A DNA stretch of 64,000 nucleotides from Erysipelothrix tonsillarum DSM 14972 (GTDB lineage: Bacteria; Bacillota_I; Bacilli_A; Erysipelotrichales; Erysipelotrichaceae): contig NZ_KB892378.1 in assembly GCF_000373785.1 (NCBI RefSeq), positions 186,001-250,000 of the forward strand. The letters are read 5' to 3'. Below are positions 42,714 through 51,921 of the stretch, piece after piece. The position numbers and the translations under genes were made by a program. The number at the start of each line of letters is the position of its first letter. The stretch's first letter is position 1. The notes beneath the pieces are model-generated. The model saw nothing but the letters and a program-made list of their open reading frames with translations, made no database searches and was not told the DNA's origin.

Positions 42714-43475
42714 ATGAATGAAATAATTCCAACCTTCTTTTTATATTGGGTTATCTATGGCGTTATTGGATGGATTATGGAAACCATTTACTGCTCTGTT
42801 CCCGCTGGTAAATTTGTGGAACGCGGATTTTTAAATGGCCCTATCGTTCCCATCTATGGTTTTGGTGCCCTCTTTGTGTTAAGCGTTTTAAAGCCTTTCT
42901 TTTATAGTCCCTTACTGGTATTTATTCTTGGGTTCTTCCTTACGAGCATTCTTGAGTATATTACGAGTTATATTATGGAAAAAGCCTTTGGCATGCGTTG
43001 GTGGGATTACTCACATTATAAATTTAATATCAAAGGGCGTGTTTGCTTACTTAACAGTACTATGTTTGGTGTGTTATGTGTTGTCCTTGTAGAGTGGATC
43101 CATCCGATTGTCGTCAAAACAGTCAGTCGTTTTACACCAACAACACAGATGATTGTTGCGGCAATTCTCGGTGTTATTATCCTTGTTGACTTTATTGTAT
43201 CCGTTGCTTCTGTATTGAACTTGAAGAAACGTCTCAAATCACTTGAATCTCTTCATACCGAAATGGCAGAACTCATTCAAAACTTTAATGAGAAGAACAA
43301 TCAACGTAAAGATGAAATTAAGGTTCGCATTGCGGAACTTAAAGAAGAATATAAATTTACAGAACGTCGCTTACTCCGATCTTTTCCAACAATGAAAGCT
43401 GAACAATTCAGTGAATTTTTGGATGATGTGAAAGCATCGGCTCGTTTAAAACGTCGTAAGCATAAAAAAGATTAA
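42714..43475 (+). CDS. PF06541-type membrane protein (putative ABC transporter permease, CmpB-like)
   Basis: A 253-residue protein with about five membrane helices and the family signature FLYWVIYGVIGWIMETIYCS and VERGFLNGPIVPIYGFGAL, then WWDYSHYKFNIKGRVCLL. The last 80 residues are a cytoplasmic basic coiled coil. The family is annotated as a putative ABC permease but usually lacks a linked ATPase, as here. Function uncertain. Confidence 0.8.
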   Translation: MNEIIPTFFLYWVIYGVIGWIMETIYCSVPAGKFVERGFLNGPIVPIYGFGALFVLSVLKPFFYSPLLVFILGFFLTSILEYITSYIMEKAFGMRWWDYSHYKFNIKGRVCLLNSTMFGVLCVVLVEWIHPIVVKTVSRFTPTTQMIVAAILGVIILVDFIVSVASVLNLKKRLKSLESLHTEMAELIQNFNEKNNQRKDEIKVRIAELKEEYKFTERRLLRSFPTMKAEQFSEFLDDVKASARLKRRKHKKD

Positions 43476-43508
43476 AAAAAGCACCTTGAAATCCAAGGTG
43501 TTTTTTTT
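43474..43508. terminator. Bidirectional terminator
   Basis: CACCTTG (43482-43488)/CAAGGTG (43494-43500), loop AAATC, with A-run before and eight T after. Confidence 0.9.
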
Positions 43509-44007
43509 ACGATTTAATTTTTGAAACCAAGGTAACCATGCGTGGATAATAGATTGTGGCAAGAACCGCTGCCAATAACCCCTGAAAAACATCGCCTTTA
43601 AAAGCAATCAGCATTGCACCCCAACTTTGGGCAATCCATGCAGCTAGAAATCCATACATCACCATCATCCATAATCCTGCCAAACCGAAAGCAATCCATC
43701 GTTTTGAGGTTTCCAATGTATTTCGAAGCAAATATAAAATTACAACTTCGCCAGCTTTTATTAAAAGTGTAAACGGTGCATAGAATGCATAACCTGCCGC
43801 AAGATCTGCAAGGGCACTTCCCACCCCAGCTGCAAACAGTGCATATGGAAATGGTAATATCGCAACTGAAATCATAATTACAAAATCTCCCAGATTGAGA
43901 TAACCTCCCGTTGCGGAAGGAATTTTAATCATCATTGTAACGACGGTAATCAATGCCGTCATCATGGCTGAAAGAACCATCCATTTTAGTGGTTTCGATT
44001 TTTCCAT
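43507..44007 (-). CDS. ECF transporter substrate-binding (S) component
   Basis: A 166-residue membrane protein with five to six helices and the S-component pattern: VLSAMMTALITVVTMMIKIP, GGYLNLGDFVIMISVAIL and AAGVGSALADLAAGYAFYAP. Such proteins pair with a shared EcfAA'T module encoded elsewhere to import vitamins or precursors. The substrate cannot be assigned from sequence. No riboswitch was seen upstream. GGAGG precedes the start. Confidence 0.8.
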   Translation of the reverse strand: MEKSKPLKWMVLSAMMTALITVVTMMIKIPSATGGYLNLGDFVIMISVAILPFPYALFAAGVGSALADLAAGYAFYAPFTLLIKAGEVVILYLLRNTLETSKRWIAFGLAGLWMMVMYGFLAAWIAQSWGAMLIAFKGDVFQGLLAAVLATIYYPRMVTLVSKIKS

Positions 44008-44052
44008 AATTTCCTCCTCATTGACGTTATTATATCATGATGTAATCCGAGG

Positions 44053-45129
44053 CTAGCGCCAATTATACGGCAACGATGCCAGCTTCGCTTCAACACGATT
44101 TTTGATGCATGTTTCAATCAAAGTATTTGTATAAAGCCCTGTGCGGTTGTCCTTACCCGCTACGGGCATTGTTGCCCCAACATAAAACCCACTAGCAATG
44201 GCTTCAAGATAACCATCTATCCCCGCAATTTGTCCTACCGCAAAGCAGTCTTCACGATTTAGAAGGTTTAAATGCGGTCCTACTTCCAATAGGTATGTAT
44301 TGCGATGAACCACGCCATAACGTCGAATAACTACCGGTTTCATTGGAAAGATGATCTTCATCATTGCACGTTGTTTCGACCACACAAGCCGCGTGCAACT
44401 GTTTTGAAGCGCACCATTGCTTCGAATTGGCCACACATACCCAGTTTTATGTTTGATTAATACGTGCTCGATAAAGGACTCAGCACCCTGATGGGCATAG
44501 TGTTCTAAGGTGTGAGTTGTATCAATATCTTTTTCATGGGGTAACCTCGGTACACATTGTGCACATCTCAAAAAAGTTATCAGTCTTTGAAGTTGTTTGT
44601 CATCTAGAGCTACGAAGTCGCACTGAACATCTACTACAATTTCCGGTTGACTCTGTTTTTCATAACAAACTCCCACATGGTCTAAAAGTGATACATCTGT
44701 ATTGGGTCCGGTCGCAAGAATTGTTGGTCCTGGCGGTAACTGTGTTAAACGCACACGTTTTATCGTAATGCAGGGATGCGTTATAATCGCTTGATGCATC
44801 GCATGTGTTACACGTTTTACATCATAACAAAACCCTTTATTCTCATTTAAACGATAGGTTTGAATCAATGTCATCATTTTCGATTGGTGCATTATCAATT
44901 CATGCGACAGTTGGCGTTGTAGGGGTGTCTGTAAATAGGGATTAAACGGATCATCAAAATACGACACGCCACCCTGAAGGGCTACAATTTCCGCTAACAA
45001 CCCGCTCTGATGGGCACCGTATTGCATTTTGGGTCGCATTTCATAAAGAACGACAGAGATACCACGTTCTGCAAGCTGATATGCAGCTTCGCAACCGGCA
45101 ATACCACCACCGATAACATGTACTGTCAT
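44053..45129 (-). CDS. TrmFO-like flavoprotein, divergent and lacking catalytic cysteines
   Basis: A 358-residue relative of the folate-dependent tRNA (uracil-5) methyltransferase TrmFO, which is normally 430-450 residues. Family segments remain: VIGGGIAGCEAAYQLAERG, LYEMRP, PTILATGPNT, RRYGVVHRNTYL and GQIAGIDGYLEAIASG. The segment ELVCSNS, which carries the first catalytic Cys, is replaced by LAEIVALQGG. The region with the second Cys is also altered and about 80 residues are missing overall. FAD binding looks intact. Methylation activity is doubtful; a changed function or decay are both possible. Confidence 0.75.
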   Translation of the reverse strand: MTVHVIGGGIAGCEAAYQLAERGISVVLYEMRPKMQYGAHQSGLLAEIVALQGGVSYFDDPFNPYLQTPLQRQLSHELIMHQSKMMTLIQTYRLNENKGFCYDVKRVTHAMHQAIITHPCITIKRVRLTQLPPGPTILATGPNTDVSLLDHVGVCYEKQSQPEIVVDVQCDFVALDDKQLQRLITFLRCAQCVPRLPHEKDIDTTHTLEHYAHQGAESFIEHVLIKHKTGYVWPIRSNGALQNSCTRLVWSKQRAMMKIIFPMKPVVIRRYGVVHRNTYLLEVGPHLNLLNREDCFAVGQIAGIDGYLEAIASGFYVGATMPVAGKDNRTGLYTNTLIETCIKNRVEAKLASLPYNWR

Positions 45130-45186
45130 TGCATCACCTCATGCATACTTTACACCTTTTAAAAGCTTACAAATCTTAAAAATTAT

Positions 45187-45212
45187 AAAAAAAAGAACTC
45201 TATCCGAGTTCT
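45187..45212 (-). terminator. Terminator of the lacI-type gene
   Basis: AGAACTC/GAGTTCT stem (45194-45212) with a T-run on the minus strand, overlapping the stop codon. Confidence 0.85.
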
Positions 45213-46222
45213 CCTTGGCAGGTTGATTCTTGCCAGTTAATATTACATTTTAGAATTTGATTCGGAGCTTCCATGTAATCTCCTTCGATGCGATCAATAA
45301 GAATTCGCGCTGCTTGACGCCCTTCGTCATAAGCAGGTTGAACAATCGTGGTCACTGAAGGTGATGCGACATTTGTCCATTCCGTATTATCAAAACCTAA
45401 TAAACCAATTGTTGTTGGGATTAAATTGCGCAATTCTTTTAAACCCATGTAAACAATTGGGAGCAACCAACAGTTGGCCGCAAAAATCAATGTCTTTCGA
45501 TTTAACTTAATATTATTACTGATAATCTCTGTAATCTCTGCTGGTGTCACGTTATCGGACACAATTTGCATGTTACATTCTTTACCATTTAGAGCTAAGG
45601 CATCAATAAATCCTTGCGAACGTTCTTGACGTGTCGAGAGAATGCTGGGATCGGCTGTCAGTAAAATAAATTCTTCATAGCCAAGCTTCATCATTTCTTC
45701 CGTTGCCTCTAAAACTGCTTCATAATTATTCGTTTTAACCCAGGGATTATTTTGTACATTCGTTTGCGAATCAATGAAGACAATCTCTTTATTTTGTGAT
45801 CGTATTTTTTTAATCAGTTTATGGAAACTGGTTGTCGGTTGAACAATAAACCCGTCGACTCCCATCGCAAGCATGCGATTAACATAGTTTTCCTCATTCT
45901 CAAAATCGTAGTTTGTATTTCCTACGATAAGTTGATATTTGCCCTCTTTCGCAGCTTCATCAATTCCCTTAACAATTTGATTCGCGAAGGCATTGGTAAT
46001 ATCCCCAATAATTACCCCTATGAGTTTCATGCTTTTAGCGTTTAAAGAACGCGCAACAACACTGGGACTGTAATTGGTTTCTTGAATTACCTTTTCGATG
46101 CGTTCACGTGTTTCGGAACTCATCTTATCAAATTTTCCGTTCAAGAAGAATGAAATTGTGGTCTTGGAAGTACCAGCGAGTGAAGCGATTTCTTTAATCG
46201 TTAACTTCTTTTCTTGAGTCAT
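45200..46222 (-). CDS. LacI-family regulator, RegR/KdgR-like, of the hyaluronan regulon
   Basis: A 340-residue repressor: an N-terminal HTH (TIKEIASLAGTSKTTISFFL), hinge helix SVVARSLNAKSMKLIGVI and a periplasmic-binding-like sensor domain. Position directly after the heparinase gene, and the similarity in context to the streptococcal hyaluronan regulator RegR, suggest it senses a keto-uronate such as KDG. TAAACCGATTAA in its own promoter and near-identical palindromes at the other island promoters point to autoregulation and regulon control (inference). Confidence 0.85.
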   Translation of the reverse strand: MTQEKKLTIKEIASLAGTSKTTISFFLNGKFDKMSSETRERIEKVIQETNYSPSVVARSLNAKSMKLIGVIIGDITNAFANQIVKGIDEAAKEGKYQLIVGNTNYDFENEENYVNRMLAMGVDGFIVQPTTSFHKLIKKIRSQNKEIVFIDSQTNVQNNPWVKTNNYEAVLEATEEMMKLGYEEFILLTADPSILSTRQERSQGFIDALALNGKECNMQIVSDNVTPAEITEIISNNIKLNRKTLIFAANCWLLPIVYMGLKELRNLIPTTIGLLGFDNTEWTNVASPSVTTIVQPAYDEGRQAARILIDRIEGDYMEAPNQILKCNINWQESTCQGELG

Positions 46223-46271
46223 CTTTAATTCCTTTCATCAACTTATTCACTTTTTACATCATAACGTACTT

Positions 46272-46300
46272 ATTATATTACTAAGTAAACCGATTAACAA
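46272..46300 (-). promoter_or_regulatory. Promoter/operator of the lacI-type gene
   Basis: TTGTTA (46295-46300), 17 bases, TATAAT (46272-46277). TAAACCGATTAA (46286-46297) spans the spacer and -35 edge, a one-sided variant of the regulon palindrome. Confidence 0.7.
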
Positions 46301-46317
46301 GTTGTAACCTTTGTGAA

Positions 46318-48234
46318 TTATGCGCGTAGAACCTTTTGCCCAAGATCTTTCGAGCGCACAACACATTTCGCATGGAAGGGTTTTCCATTACAATAGAGGA
46401 TTTTTTTACCATGCCATATTTCTTCATGAAGTACACAGATTTCAACGACATCATCACCTTGTTTAAAGGAATACGCGCAGCCGATGTCATCACTTAAGAC
46501 CGTATCATTGTTTTGTAAAATGGTTTCTCGTTGTACATCCCATTTTGGATCCACAAATAAGGTCACATTGACGCAGCGATCCTCAAAGGTTTGTGTTTGA
46601 ACTAACACCGGATGGGTGCTCTCTGAATTATAAGCATATGAAATTACATCCGAAGTTACTTGAATCGGTAGTGTACTGATAACCTTTAAGTGCGTTTGAT
46701 CTTCGAACTCTATTATACCATCATGATACATCAATGTTTCATCGAGATGAAACTTCGTTGTAGCAACATGCGTTCCTTTGGCTTGAATGGCATCCACCAC
46801 CATCCAAATTCCCGCATCCAGAACAATCACTTTACGCTGATGCACGTAGTTTTCAGCCACAACGGCGCCTTCATAGTAATGACACCCATCAACATGACGT
46901 ACGTAATTCTTTAAAGGTTTATAAAAGGATGAATACGTCCATGATGTATCCGGTACTGCAGTAGGGTTTTGATCTAAAATCACAGTATTATGACTTTCCA
47001 TGCCTTTTAAGTACATACGCTTTGGATTATCTTCACGATAGGTTAAACGGCCTGGGTCAACTAAAACGGGTTGACCTTTGAAGTACGTTGAAAGATGTAG
47101 ATTATCGGCATGACCGTGTCCACTTCCGAGTGATCCATTTGTATACATCGTAAAATGCGCATCAGGACCCCAATCACTGCGTGTTGTAAAGATACCGCTA
47201 TCTATTCCATCATAGTTTAACGACAATGGAACTTCCGTCTCTAATCCATCAAAAAAGTCTTGAGCTTCCATCCCATAGGCATAAGTAATTTCAAATTCAA
47301 GGATGGTTTCTGCTTTGGATTTATAAAGCGGATTAGCGAGCGCATAAGCACAAAATCCCATAACGCCGGCAAGCGGGGTGCGATCGGTATCACCGTAAGC
47401 GATAATATCATTTTGTGGCGTGGCTTGATAATACAGCGCATAAGCCATAGTATCTAAGACATTTCTAAACCATGCTTGATTTTGTACATAGGGCAAGGCC
47501 TTTAGTCCATAATTCAACACTTCAACATGGTACATAGTGGATTGTTCCCAATGCATTCCGTCGGGATAAACTTGGATTTCAAACTGTGTTTGAATTTCAT
47601 CCTGAACCCACTGTTTAAAGTCTGAATCAGCATCCGCGCCAAGCCAGCCAAAATACTTCGCAAGGACACAAGTTTGAATGCTTCCCCAGTTACTGAGGGT
47701 ATATTTCGTTAAGTAATGATTTTGTAGATACGCAGCTTGATCTGCGAGGCTCTTTTCAATGGCCAAAAAGGTATCTGCATCGAGCCGTCCATAGACATGC
47801 AGATAAGGAAGTAAATCCAACCAATTGTTCATGCGCATTGCTGTATCAAGTGTCCGTGTTGATGGGCCACTTTCTACCGGTGTATGTTTTTGGATCCAAT
47901 CTAGAACCAATGCTTGCGCATGATTAAGATATTTGAGATCATCCGTTAAAATTGTTGCTTCGACTAGGGATGGTATGTAATCCATCCGGTTTAACATAAA
48001 AATCCACTCATCATCGCCATTTGGTGAAGTGGTCCATCCAAATGGATTTAAGGTGTATGGAGTCTTACATGGTTCCATATCCCAATCACGAGTGAATGTA
48101 AAGATATTCATCATTAGTTGATCTGCATATGCAACAACATCCCCTGTTTCAAAGTCATATTGTGACTTTAAGCGTTTTAGATCAAGTGTGCTTGATTTAC
48201 GTTCAATTGTTTGATATAAATGACTCTTTACCAT
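46318..48234 (-). CDS. Heparinase II/III-family polysaccharide lyase
   Basis: A 638-residue protein without a signal peptide. An alpha-helical N-terminal toroid (SGPSTRTLDTAMRMNNWLDL, LSNWGSIQTCVLAKYFGWLG, YPDGMHWEQSTMYHVEVL) is followed by a beta-sandwich typical of heparinase II/III proteins (GSGHGHADNLHLSTYFKGQP, LVDPGRLTYRED). In streptococci an equivalent gene lies in the hyaluronan cluster. It is intracellular here, so it should act on imported oligosaccharides. A terminator separates it from the PTS genes, implying partial readthrough or a separate promoter. Confidence 0.85.
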   Translation of the reverse strand: MVKSHLYQTIERKSSTLDLKRLKSQYDFETGDVVAYADQLMMNIFTFTRDWDMEPCKTPYTLNPFGWTTSPNGDDEWIFMLNRMDYIPSLVEATILTDDLKYLNHAQALVLDWIQKHTPVESGPSTRTLDTAMRMNNWLDLLPYLHVYGRLDADTFLAIEKSLADQAAYLQNHYLTKYTLSNWGSIQTCVLAKYFGWLGADADSDFKQWVQDEIQTQFEIQVYPDGMHWEQSTMYHVEVLNYGLKALPYVQNQAWFRNVLDTMAYALYYQATPQNDIIAYGDTDRTPLAGVMGFCAYALANPLYKSKAETILEFEITYAYGMEAQDFFDGLETEVPLSLNYDGIDSGIFTTRSDWGPDAHFTMYTNGSLGSGHGHADNLHLSTYFKGQPVLVDPGRLTYREDNPKRMYLKGMESHNTVILDQNPTAVPDTSWTYSSFYKPLKNYVRHVDGCHYYEGAVVAENYVHQRKVIVLDAGIWMVVDAIQAKGTHVATTKFHLDETLMYHDGIIEFEDQTHLKVISTLPIQVTSDVISYAYNSESTHPVLVQTQTFEDRCVNVTLFVDPKWDVQRETILQNNDTVLSDDIGCAYSFKQGDDVVEICVLHEEIWHGKKILYCNGKPFHAKCVVRSKDLGQKVLRA

Positions 48235-48251
48235 TTTACGTTCTCCTTATG

Positions 48252-48285
48252 AAAAAAAGAGAACTACTTAACGAAGTAGCTCTCT
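48252..48285 (-). terminator. Terminator between EIID and the heparinase gene
   Basis: Twelve-base stem (48258-48269 with 48274-48285, one wobble), tetraloop, T-run on the minus strand. It may attenuate transcription into the heparinase gene. Confidence 0.85.
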
Positions 48286-48296
48286 AAAGTTAAATA

Positions 48297-49112
48297 CTAA
48301 GCTAAGATTCCGAAGAAGCTTAAGGCAACACCAAGTACTACTGTAAGAATAACAAGTTTGTATGTGTTCCAACCTTTTTTCTTAATTAGGTAGTACATTA
48401 AACCTGTATAAAGCATTGGTAGAAGCGCAGGAGCAACTTTGTCTAAAAGACCTTGGATGTTAACTGTTGATTGTTTAACACCTTCTTGGATTTCTCCAGC
48501 TGCGAATGAAATATCAACTTTCATCTTAACAAATGTAGCTGCAAGACCTGAAATAACGGTAACACCAACAATGTTTGCTGCTGTTGAAATTTGTTCCATC
48601 TTTTCGCTTAATTTATCAATAATACTTGTACCAACTTTATAACCATAAACACCCATTCCGTAACGAATACCGAATAATACAGCGTTAATTGTGATTAAGA
48701 ATAATACAGGAGCAATTGTAACACCATCCATTGCAAGTGATGCAAAGATTGTTGAGAATAATGGTGCGATTGCGAATTGTGATAATGAATCACCGATTCC
48801 AGCAAGAGGACCCATTAAAGCCATCTTAATTGGACGAATTTCTGACTCAGGACGTCCTTCATCAGCCATTACTAAGTGTAATGATGTAATGAAAGGAAGT
48901 AATTGAGGGTTTGTGTTATAGAATTCACAGTTTGCACTCAGTGCTGCTGCGAAATCATCGTCGTTTGTATGTACTTTTCGTAAAGCTGGGTATAGAACTA
49001 AAGCATAACCAAGACCTTGGTAGTTACTATAGTTAAATCCATTTTGTAAAAAGTATGAACGAGCTGTTGTTTTGAAATAATCTTTTTTCGTTAATTTATT
49101 AGATCCAGTCAT
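48297..49112 (-). CDS. PTS EIID component, mannose class
   Basis: A 271-residue ManZ/AgaD-type membrane subunit: LTKKDYFKTTARSYFLQNGF and NYQGLGYALVLYPALRK at the N-terminus, IRPIKMALMGPLAGIGDSLS in the middle and hydrophobic C-terminal helices. With EIIC it forms the membrane channel that imports and phosphorylates sugar. The start at 49112 has GGAGG upstream and overlaps the EIIC end by 14 bases. Confidence 0.95.
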   Translation of the reverse strand: MTGSNKLTKKDYFKTTARSYFLQNGFNYSNYQGLGYALVLYPALRKVHTNDDDFAAALSANCEFYNTNPQLLPFITSLHLVMADEGRPESEIRPIKMALMGPLAGIGDSLSQFAIAPLFSTIFASLAMDGVTIAPVLFLITINAVLFGIRYGMGVYGYKVGTSIIDKLSEKMEQISTAANIVGVTVISGLAATFVKMKVDISFAAGEIQEGVKQSTVNIQGLLDKVAPALLPMLYTGLMYYLIKKKGWNTYKLVILTVVLGVALSFFGILA

Positions 49113-49896
49113 CGTTACCTGCCTCCACTTCTGTTCCTGATACATTTACTGTGTTTTGTGAATCATTGTATTGTTTTACTGCAAAGATAGCACCTACTAA
49201 TGCAATACCGATAACTGGTAATTGGAAGTAAGCTGCACATACGTAACCTAAGATTACGAATGGGATAAGTTCTTTCTTAACCATTACAGATAAGATCATT
49301 GCAAATCCAATGGCTGGTAACATTCCACCGGCTACGTTTAGACCTTTTAATAACCATTCTGGAATTAATCCAACAAGTTGTGTTAGAAGTTCCATACTGT
49401 AAGCACCTAAGAATCCTAATAGGAATCCTACGATTGCGAATAATACAACTGTTAAGTTTGTAGACATGCGGAATTTTTTGAAGTCTTTATTTTCTAAAGC
49501 TTTCGCTGCACTTTCAGGTGCTCCAGCACGAATTGTATAGATAAATGTTTGTAAGAATTGAATTGCAACAGCAAATGGAATTGATAATGCTAATGCACTT
49601 TCAGGTGTAATTGATGGGTTTGTAATCGCCATTAATGTACCGATGATACCAGGACCGATTGGGTTAGGTGGAACAGTTCCTCCGGCTCCAACACCGAATC
49701 CCATAAATGCTAATTCAGAAATAGCACCTACTTGTAAAGCAATTTGAAGTGCACCTGGGTGACTTCCGTTTAAGATTAAACCAACACCGAATGCTAAGAA
49801 TAAGCAACGGTTTGAGTAAATACCCCATAACATACCTGCGTAGCAGAATGCAGTCCATAGACCGATTAGTATGGCTTGAAATAATGTAATATTCAT
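49099..49896 (-). CDS. PTS EIIC component, mannose class
   Basis: A 265-residue ManY/AgaC-type integral membrane transporter with about eight helices; LILNGSHPGALQIALQVGAI, ELAFMGFGVGAGGTVPPNP and GAISELAF-like segments are characteristic. The predicted substrate in this context is the unsaturated glycosaminoglycan disaccharide or its amino sugar. It is read with EIIB upstream and EIID downstream. Confidence 0.95.
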   Translation of the reverse strand: MNITLFQAILIGLWTAFCYAGMLWGIYSNRCLFLAFGVGLILNGSHPGALQIALQVGAISELAFMGFGVGAGGTVPPNPIGPGIIGTLMAITNPSITPESALALSIPFAVAIQFLQTFIYTIRAGAPESAAKALENKDFKKFRMSTNLTVVLFAIVGFLLGFLGAYSMELLTQLVGLIPEWLLKGLNVAGGMLPAIGFAMILSVMVKKELIPFVILGYVCAAYFQLPVIGIALVGAIFAVKQYNDSQNTVNVSGTEVEAGNDDWI

Positions 49897-49949
49897 TATT
49901 AAAATTCCTCTCTTTTCCTTTTATAAATAAATAGTTATTGCCTTAGTGC

Positions 49950-50438
49950 TTAAATATATTTACGGATGTCAACTGGTGCTGCACCGTCTCCACCGTTAGG
50001 TGTTGTTTGAGTATTGAAAGTAATGTCTTTCGCTACCATTTTTCTGAGGCAGTCTTTGTCCTCTTCACCTAAGAAGATTGAACGTGTAACTTTTTCTTTG
50101 CCTTCGCAATTGTGAATGTTTCCAATATTGATCTCTGAGATTGGAACACCACCTTCAACTAAACGTAAAGCATCTTTTGTATCCTTAACAATTAAGAAAA
50201 TTGATTGTTGTGGGGACGCTTTATGAATAACTTCGATAACTTTGTCAACGGGGAAGAAACGCATTGCAACTGATTTTGGAATTACAGTTTTCATAAGTGT
50301 TTGAGCCATGACATCTTGTGCCGCTTCATCATTAGCCACAATAACGGTGTTAACGCCTAGTGATTTAATCCAAAGCTGACCTTGACCGTGAACGAGACGT
50401 TCATCGATACGTGTCATTACAATATTTGGAGTACTCAT
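49950..50438 (-). CDS. PTS EIIB component, mannose class
   Basis: A 162-residue cytoplasmic phosphocarrier: IVMTRIDERLVHGQGQLWIK carries the phosphorylated His (residue 17), followed by VIVANDEAAQD. It receives phosphate from EIIA, here encoded 16 kb away, and passes it to the sugar. It lies 14 bases after the ugl stop. Confidence 0.95.
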   Translation of the reverse strand: MSTPNIVMTRIDERLVHGQGQLWIKSLGVNTVIVANDEAAQDVMAQTLMKTVIPKSVAMRFFPVDKVIEVIHKASPQQSIFLIVKDTKDALRLVEGGVPISEINIGNIHNCEGKEKVTRSIFLGEEDKDCLRKMVAKDITFNTQTTPNGGDGAAPVDIRKYI

Positions 50439-50452
50439 AATTTACCTCTTTC

Positions 50453-51649
50453 TTACCAATACAATTCCCAGTCTTTATAAAGGCGCATGAGGGCTTCTAA
50501 ATAATAGTAGTCTCCCCAAATGTTTCCTTCATCCACACCTTTGCCACTGTGCCATGAATAGACACCGTGATAAAGCACTGGATTTCCTGGTTCATGTGTT
50601 GTTTTTGTGTAGTTGTTGATTAATGATCTTAAGATAGTGTGTGATGCTCCCTCATACACGGTTTTAAGTTCATCATTCTTCATATATTTAATCATTTCTA
50701 ACATACCGCATACAGCAATTGCTGCTGCACTTGAATCACGTGATTGGTCATCACCATCTGTGAAGATAAGATCCCAATAACATACGTAATCTTTAGGTAA
50801 ACGGTTTAAGAAATAATTAGTCATTCCTTCATGCAGTGGGAACACTTCATCTTCATGTGTATAACGATAGTTTAATGGAATTCCATAGATTCCCCAAGCT
50901 TGGCCTCTTGCCCAGGATGAATCATCGTTATAACCTTGACGAGTTGCACCACGTACTGGACCACCTGTTTCAGGATCCATGTAGAATGTGTGGAATGCAC
51001 TTGCATCATCACGAATTACGTATTTACAACTTGTGTAGAAATGACGTTCTGCTATATCAGCATATTTCTTATCGCCCGTTACTTCTGTTGCCCAATATAA
51101 TAATGGGATGTTTAATAAGCAATCAATAATGAAACGGTAATGCTCAGGATTGTTATACTCGCCCCAGGCTTGTATAAATTCTCCCTTTTCTTGCCAACGG
51201 GTAATGAGCTTATCAGCCGCTAGAATAGCCGCTTCTTTCGCTTTTTCAGAACCTGTTAACTTGTAACCTGCCACACATGACAATGAATATAAGAATCCAA
51301 GATCATGGTGATCGATTTCGATATCATTTACAACACGATGGTGGAAAGAATCAACATTTTTATCTGCGAGCTCACGATACTTTTCATCACCTGTGTATTC
51401 ATATGCCAACCACAATAGACCGGTCCAAAAGCCGTCCGTCCACTCGATATTATCGATGATCGGATACTTTAGATCTTTTGTTGCTGACCATGGGAAGCGC
51501 TCACCAATGTGCTCCATATTAAGATCAATCTTCTTAATGGTATCTTCAATCGCTTGCTTCACTTCTTCTTTTGTAAGCAGTGTTGCTGTCTTGAATGTAT
51601 CCATATCGCGGATTGGCTCAATGGTCACTTGCTTAATATGCTTTTCCAT
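50453..51649 (-). CDS. ugl: Unsaturated glucuronyl hydrolase (GH88)
   Basis: A 398-residue cytoplasmic enzyme that hydrates and splits the unsaturated uronic acid from the disaccharides produced by the lyase. The two key aspartates are seen as Asp116 (EIDHHDLGF) and Asp176 (RFIIDCLLNIPLLYWA), nearly the same positions as in streptococcal UGL. It is first in the operon ugl-EIIB-EIIC-EIID, read from an operator-covered promoter. Confidence 0.95.
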   Translation of the reverse strand: MEKHIKQVTIEPIRDMDTFKTATLLTKEEVKQAIEDTIKKIDLNMEHIGERFPWSATKDLKYPIIDNIEWTDGFWTGLLWLAYEYTGDEKYRELADKNVDSFHHRVVNDIEIDHHDLGFLYSLSCVAGYKLTGSEKAKEAAILAADKLITRWQEKGEFIQAWGEYNNPEHYRFIIDCLLNIPLLYWATEVTGDKKYADIAERHFYTSCKYVIRDDASAFHTFYMDPETGGPVRGATRQGYNDDSSWARGQAWGIYGIPLNYRYTHEDEVFPLHEGMTNYFLNRLPKDYVCYWDLIFTDGDDQSRDSSAAAIAVCGMLEMIKYMKNDELKTVYEGASHTILRSLINNYTKTTHEPGNPVLYHGVYSWHSGKGVDEGNIWGDYYYLEALMRLYKDWELYW

Positions 51650-51675
51650 GTAAGTACCTCCTTGAAAAACGTTTA

Positions 51676-51728
51676 TAAACTGGTTTACTGGACATACGCA
51701 TTATAGCCCTTGATTTTTCTCGTGTCAA
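51676..51728 (-). promoter_or_regulatory. ugl-PTS operon promoter with operator
   Basis: Consensus TTGACA (51723-51728), 17 bases, TATAAT (51700-51705). TAAACTGGTTTA (51676-51687) lies just downstream of the start site. Confidence 0.8.
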
Positions 51729-51822
51729 CGGTTTTTTTGAATAAATCTAACCGCTTTCATGTGAAATTACCATTTTTTTCACAAATCAGTCCTTATATAT
51801 AGGCAAAACCTGAATTTTTTAG

Positions 51823-51859
51823 TAAACCAGTTGACAAAACCGGTTTACTGACCTATTAT
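51823..51859 (+). promoter_or_regulatory. kdgA operon promoter with operators
   Basis: TTGACA (51831-51836), 17 bases, TATTAT (51854-51859). AAAACCGGTTTA (51836-51847) fills the spacer and TAAACCAGTTGA (51823-51834) overlaps the -35; a weaker match follows near 51865. Confidence 0.8.
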
Positions 51860-51921
51860 GGTGTTAGCTGGTTTGCTAGAGACCGACTGGACATTGGTCA
51901 AAAAAAAAGGGAGACTACTAT

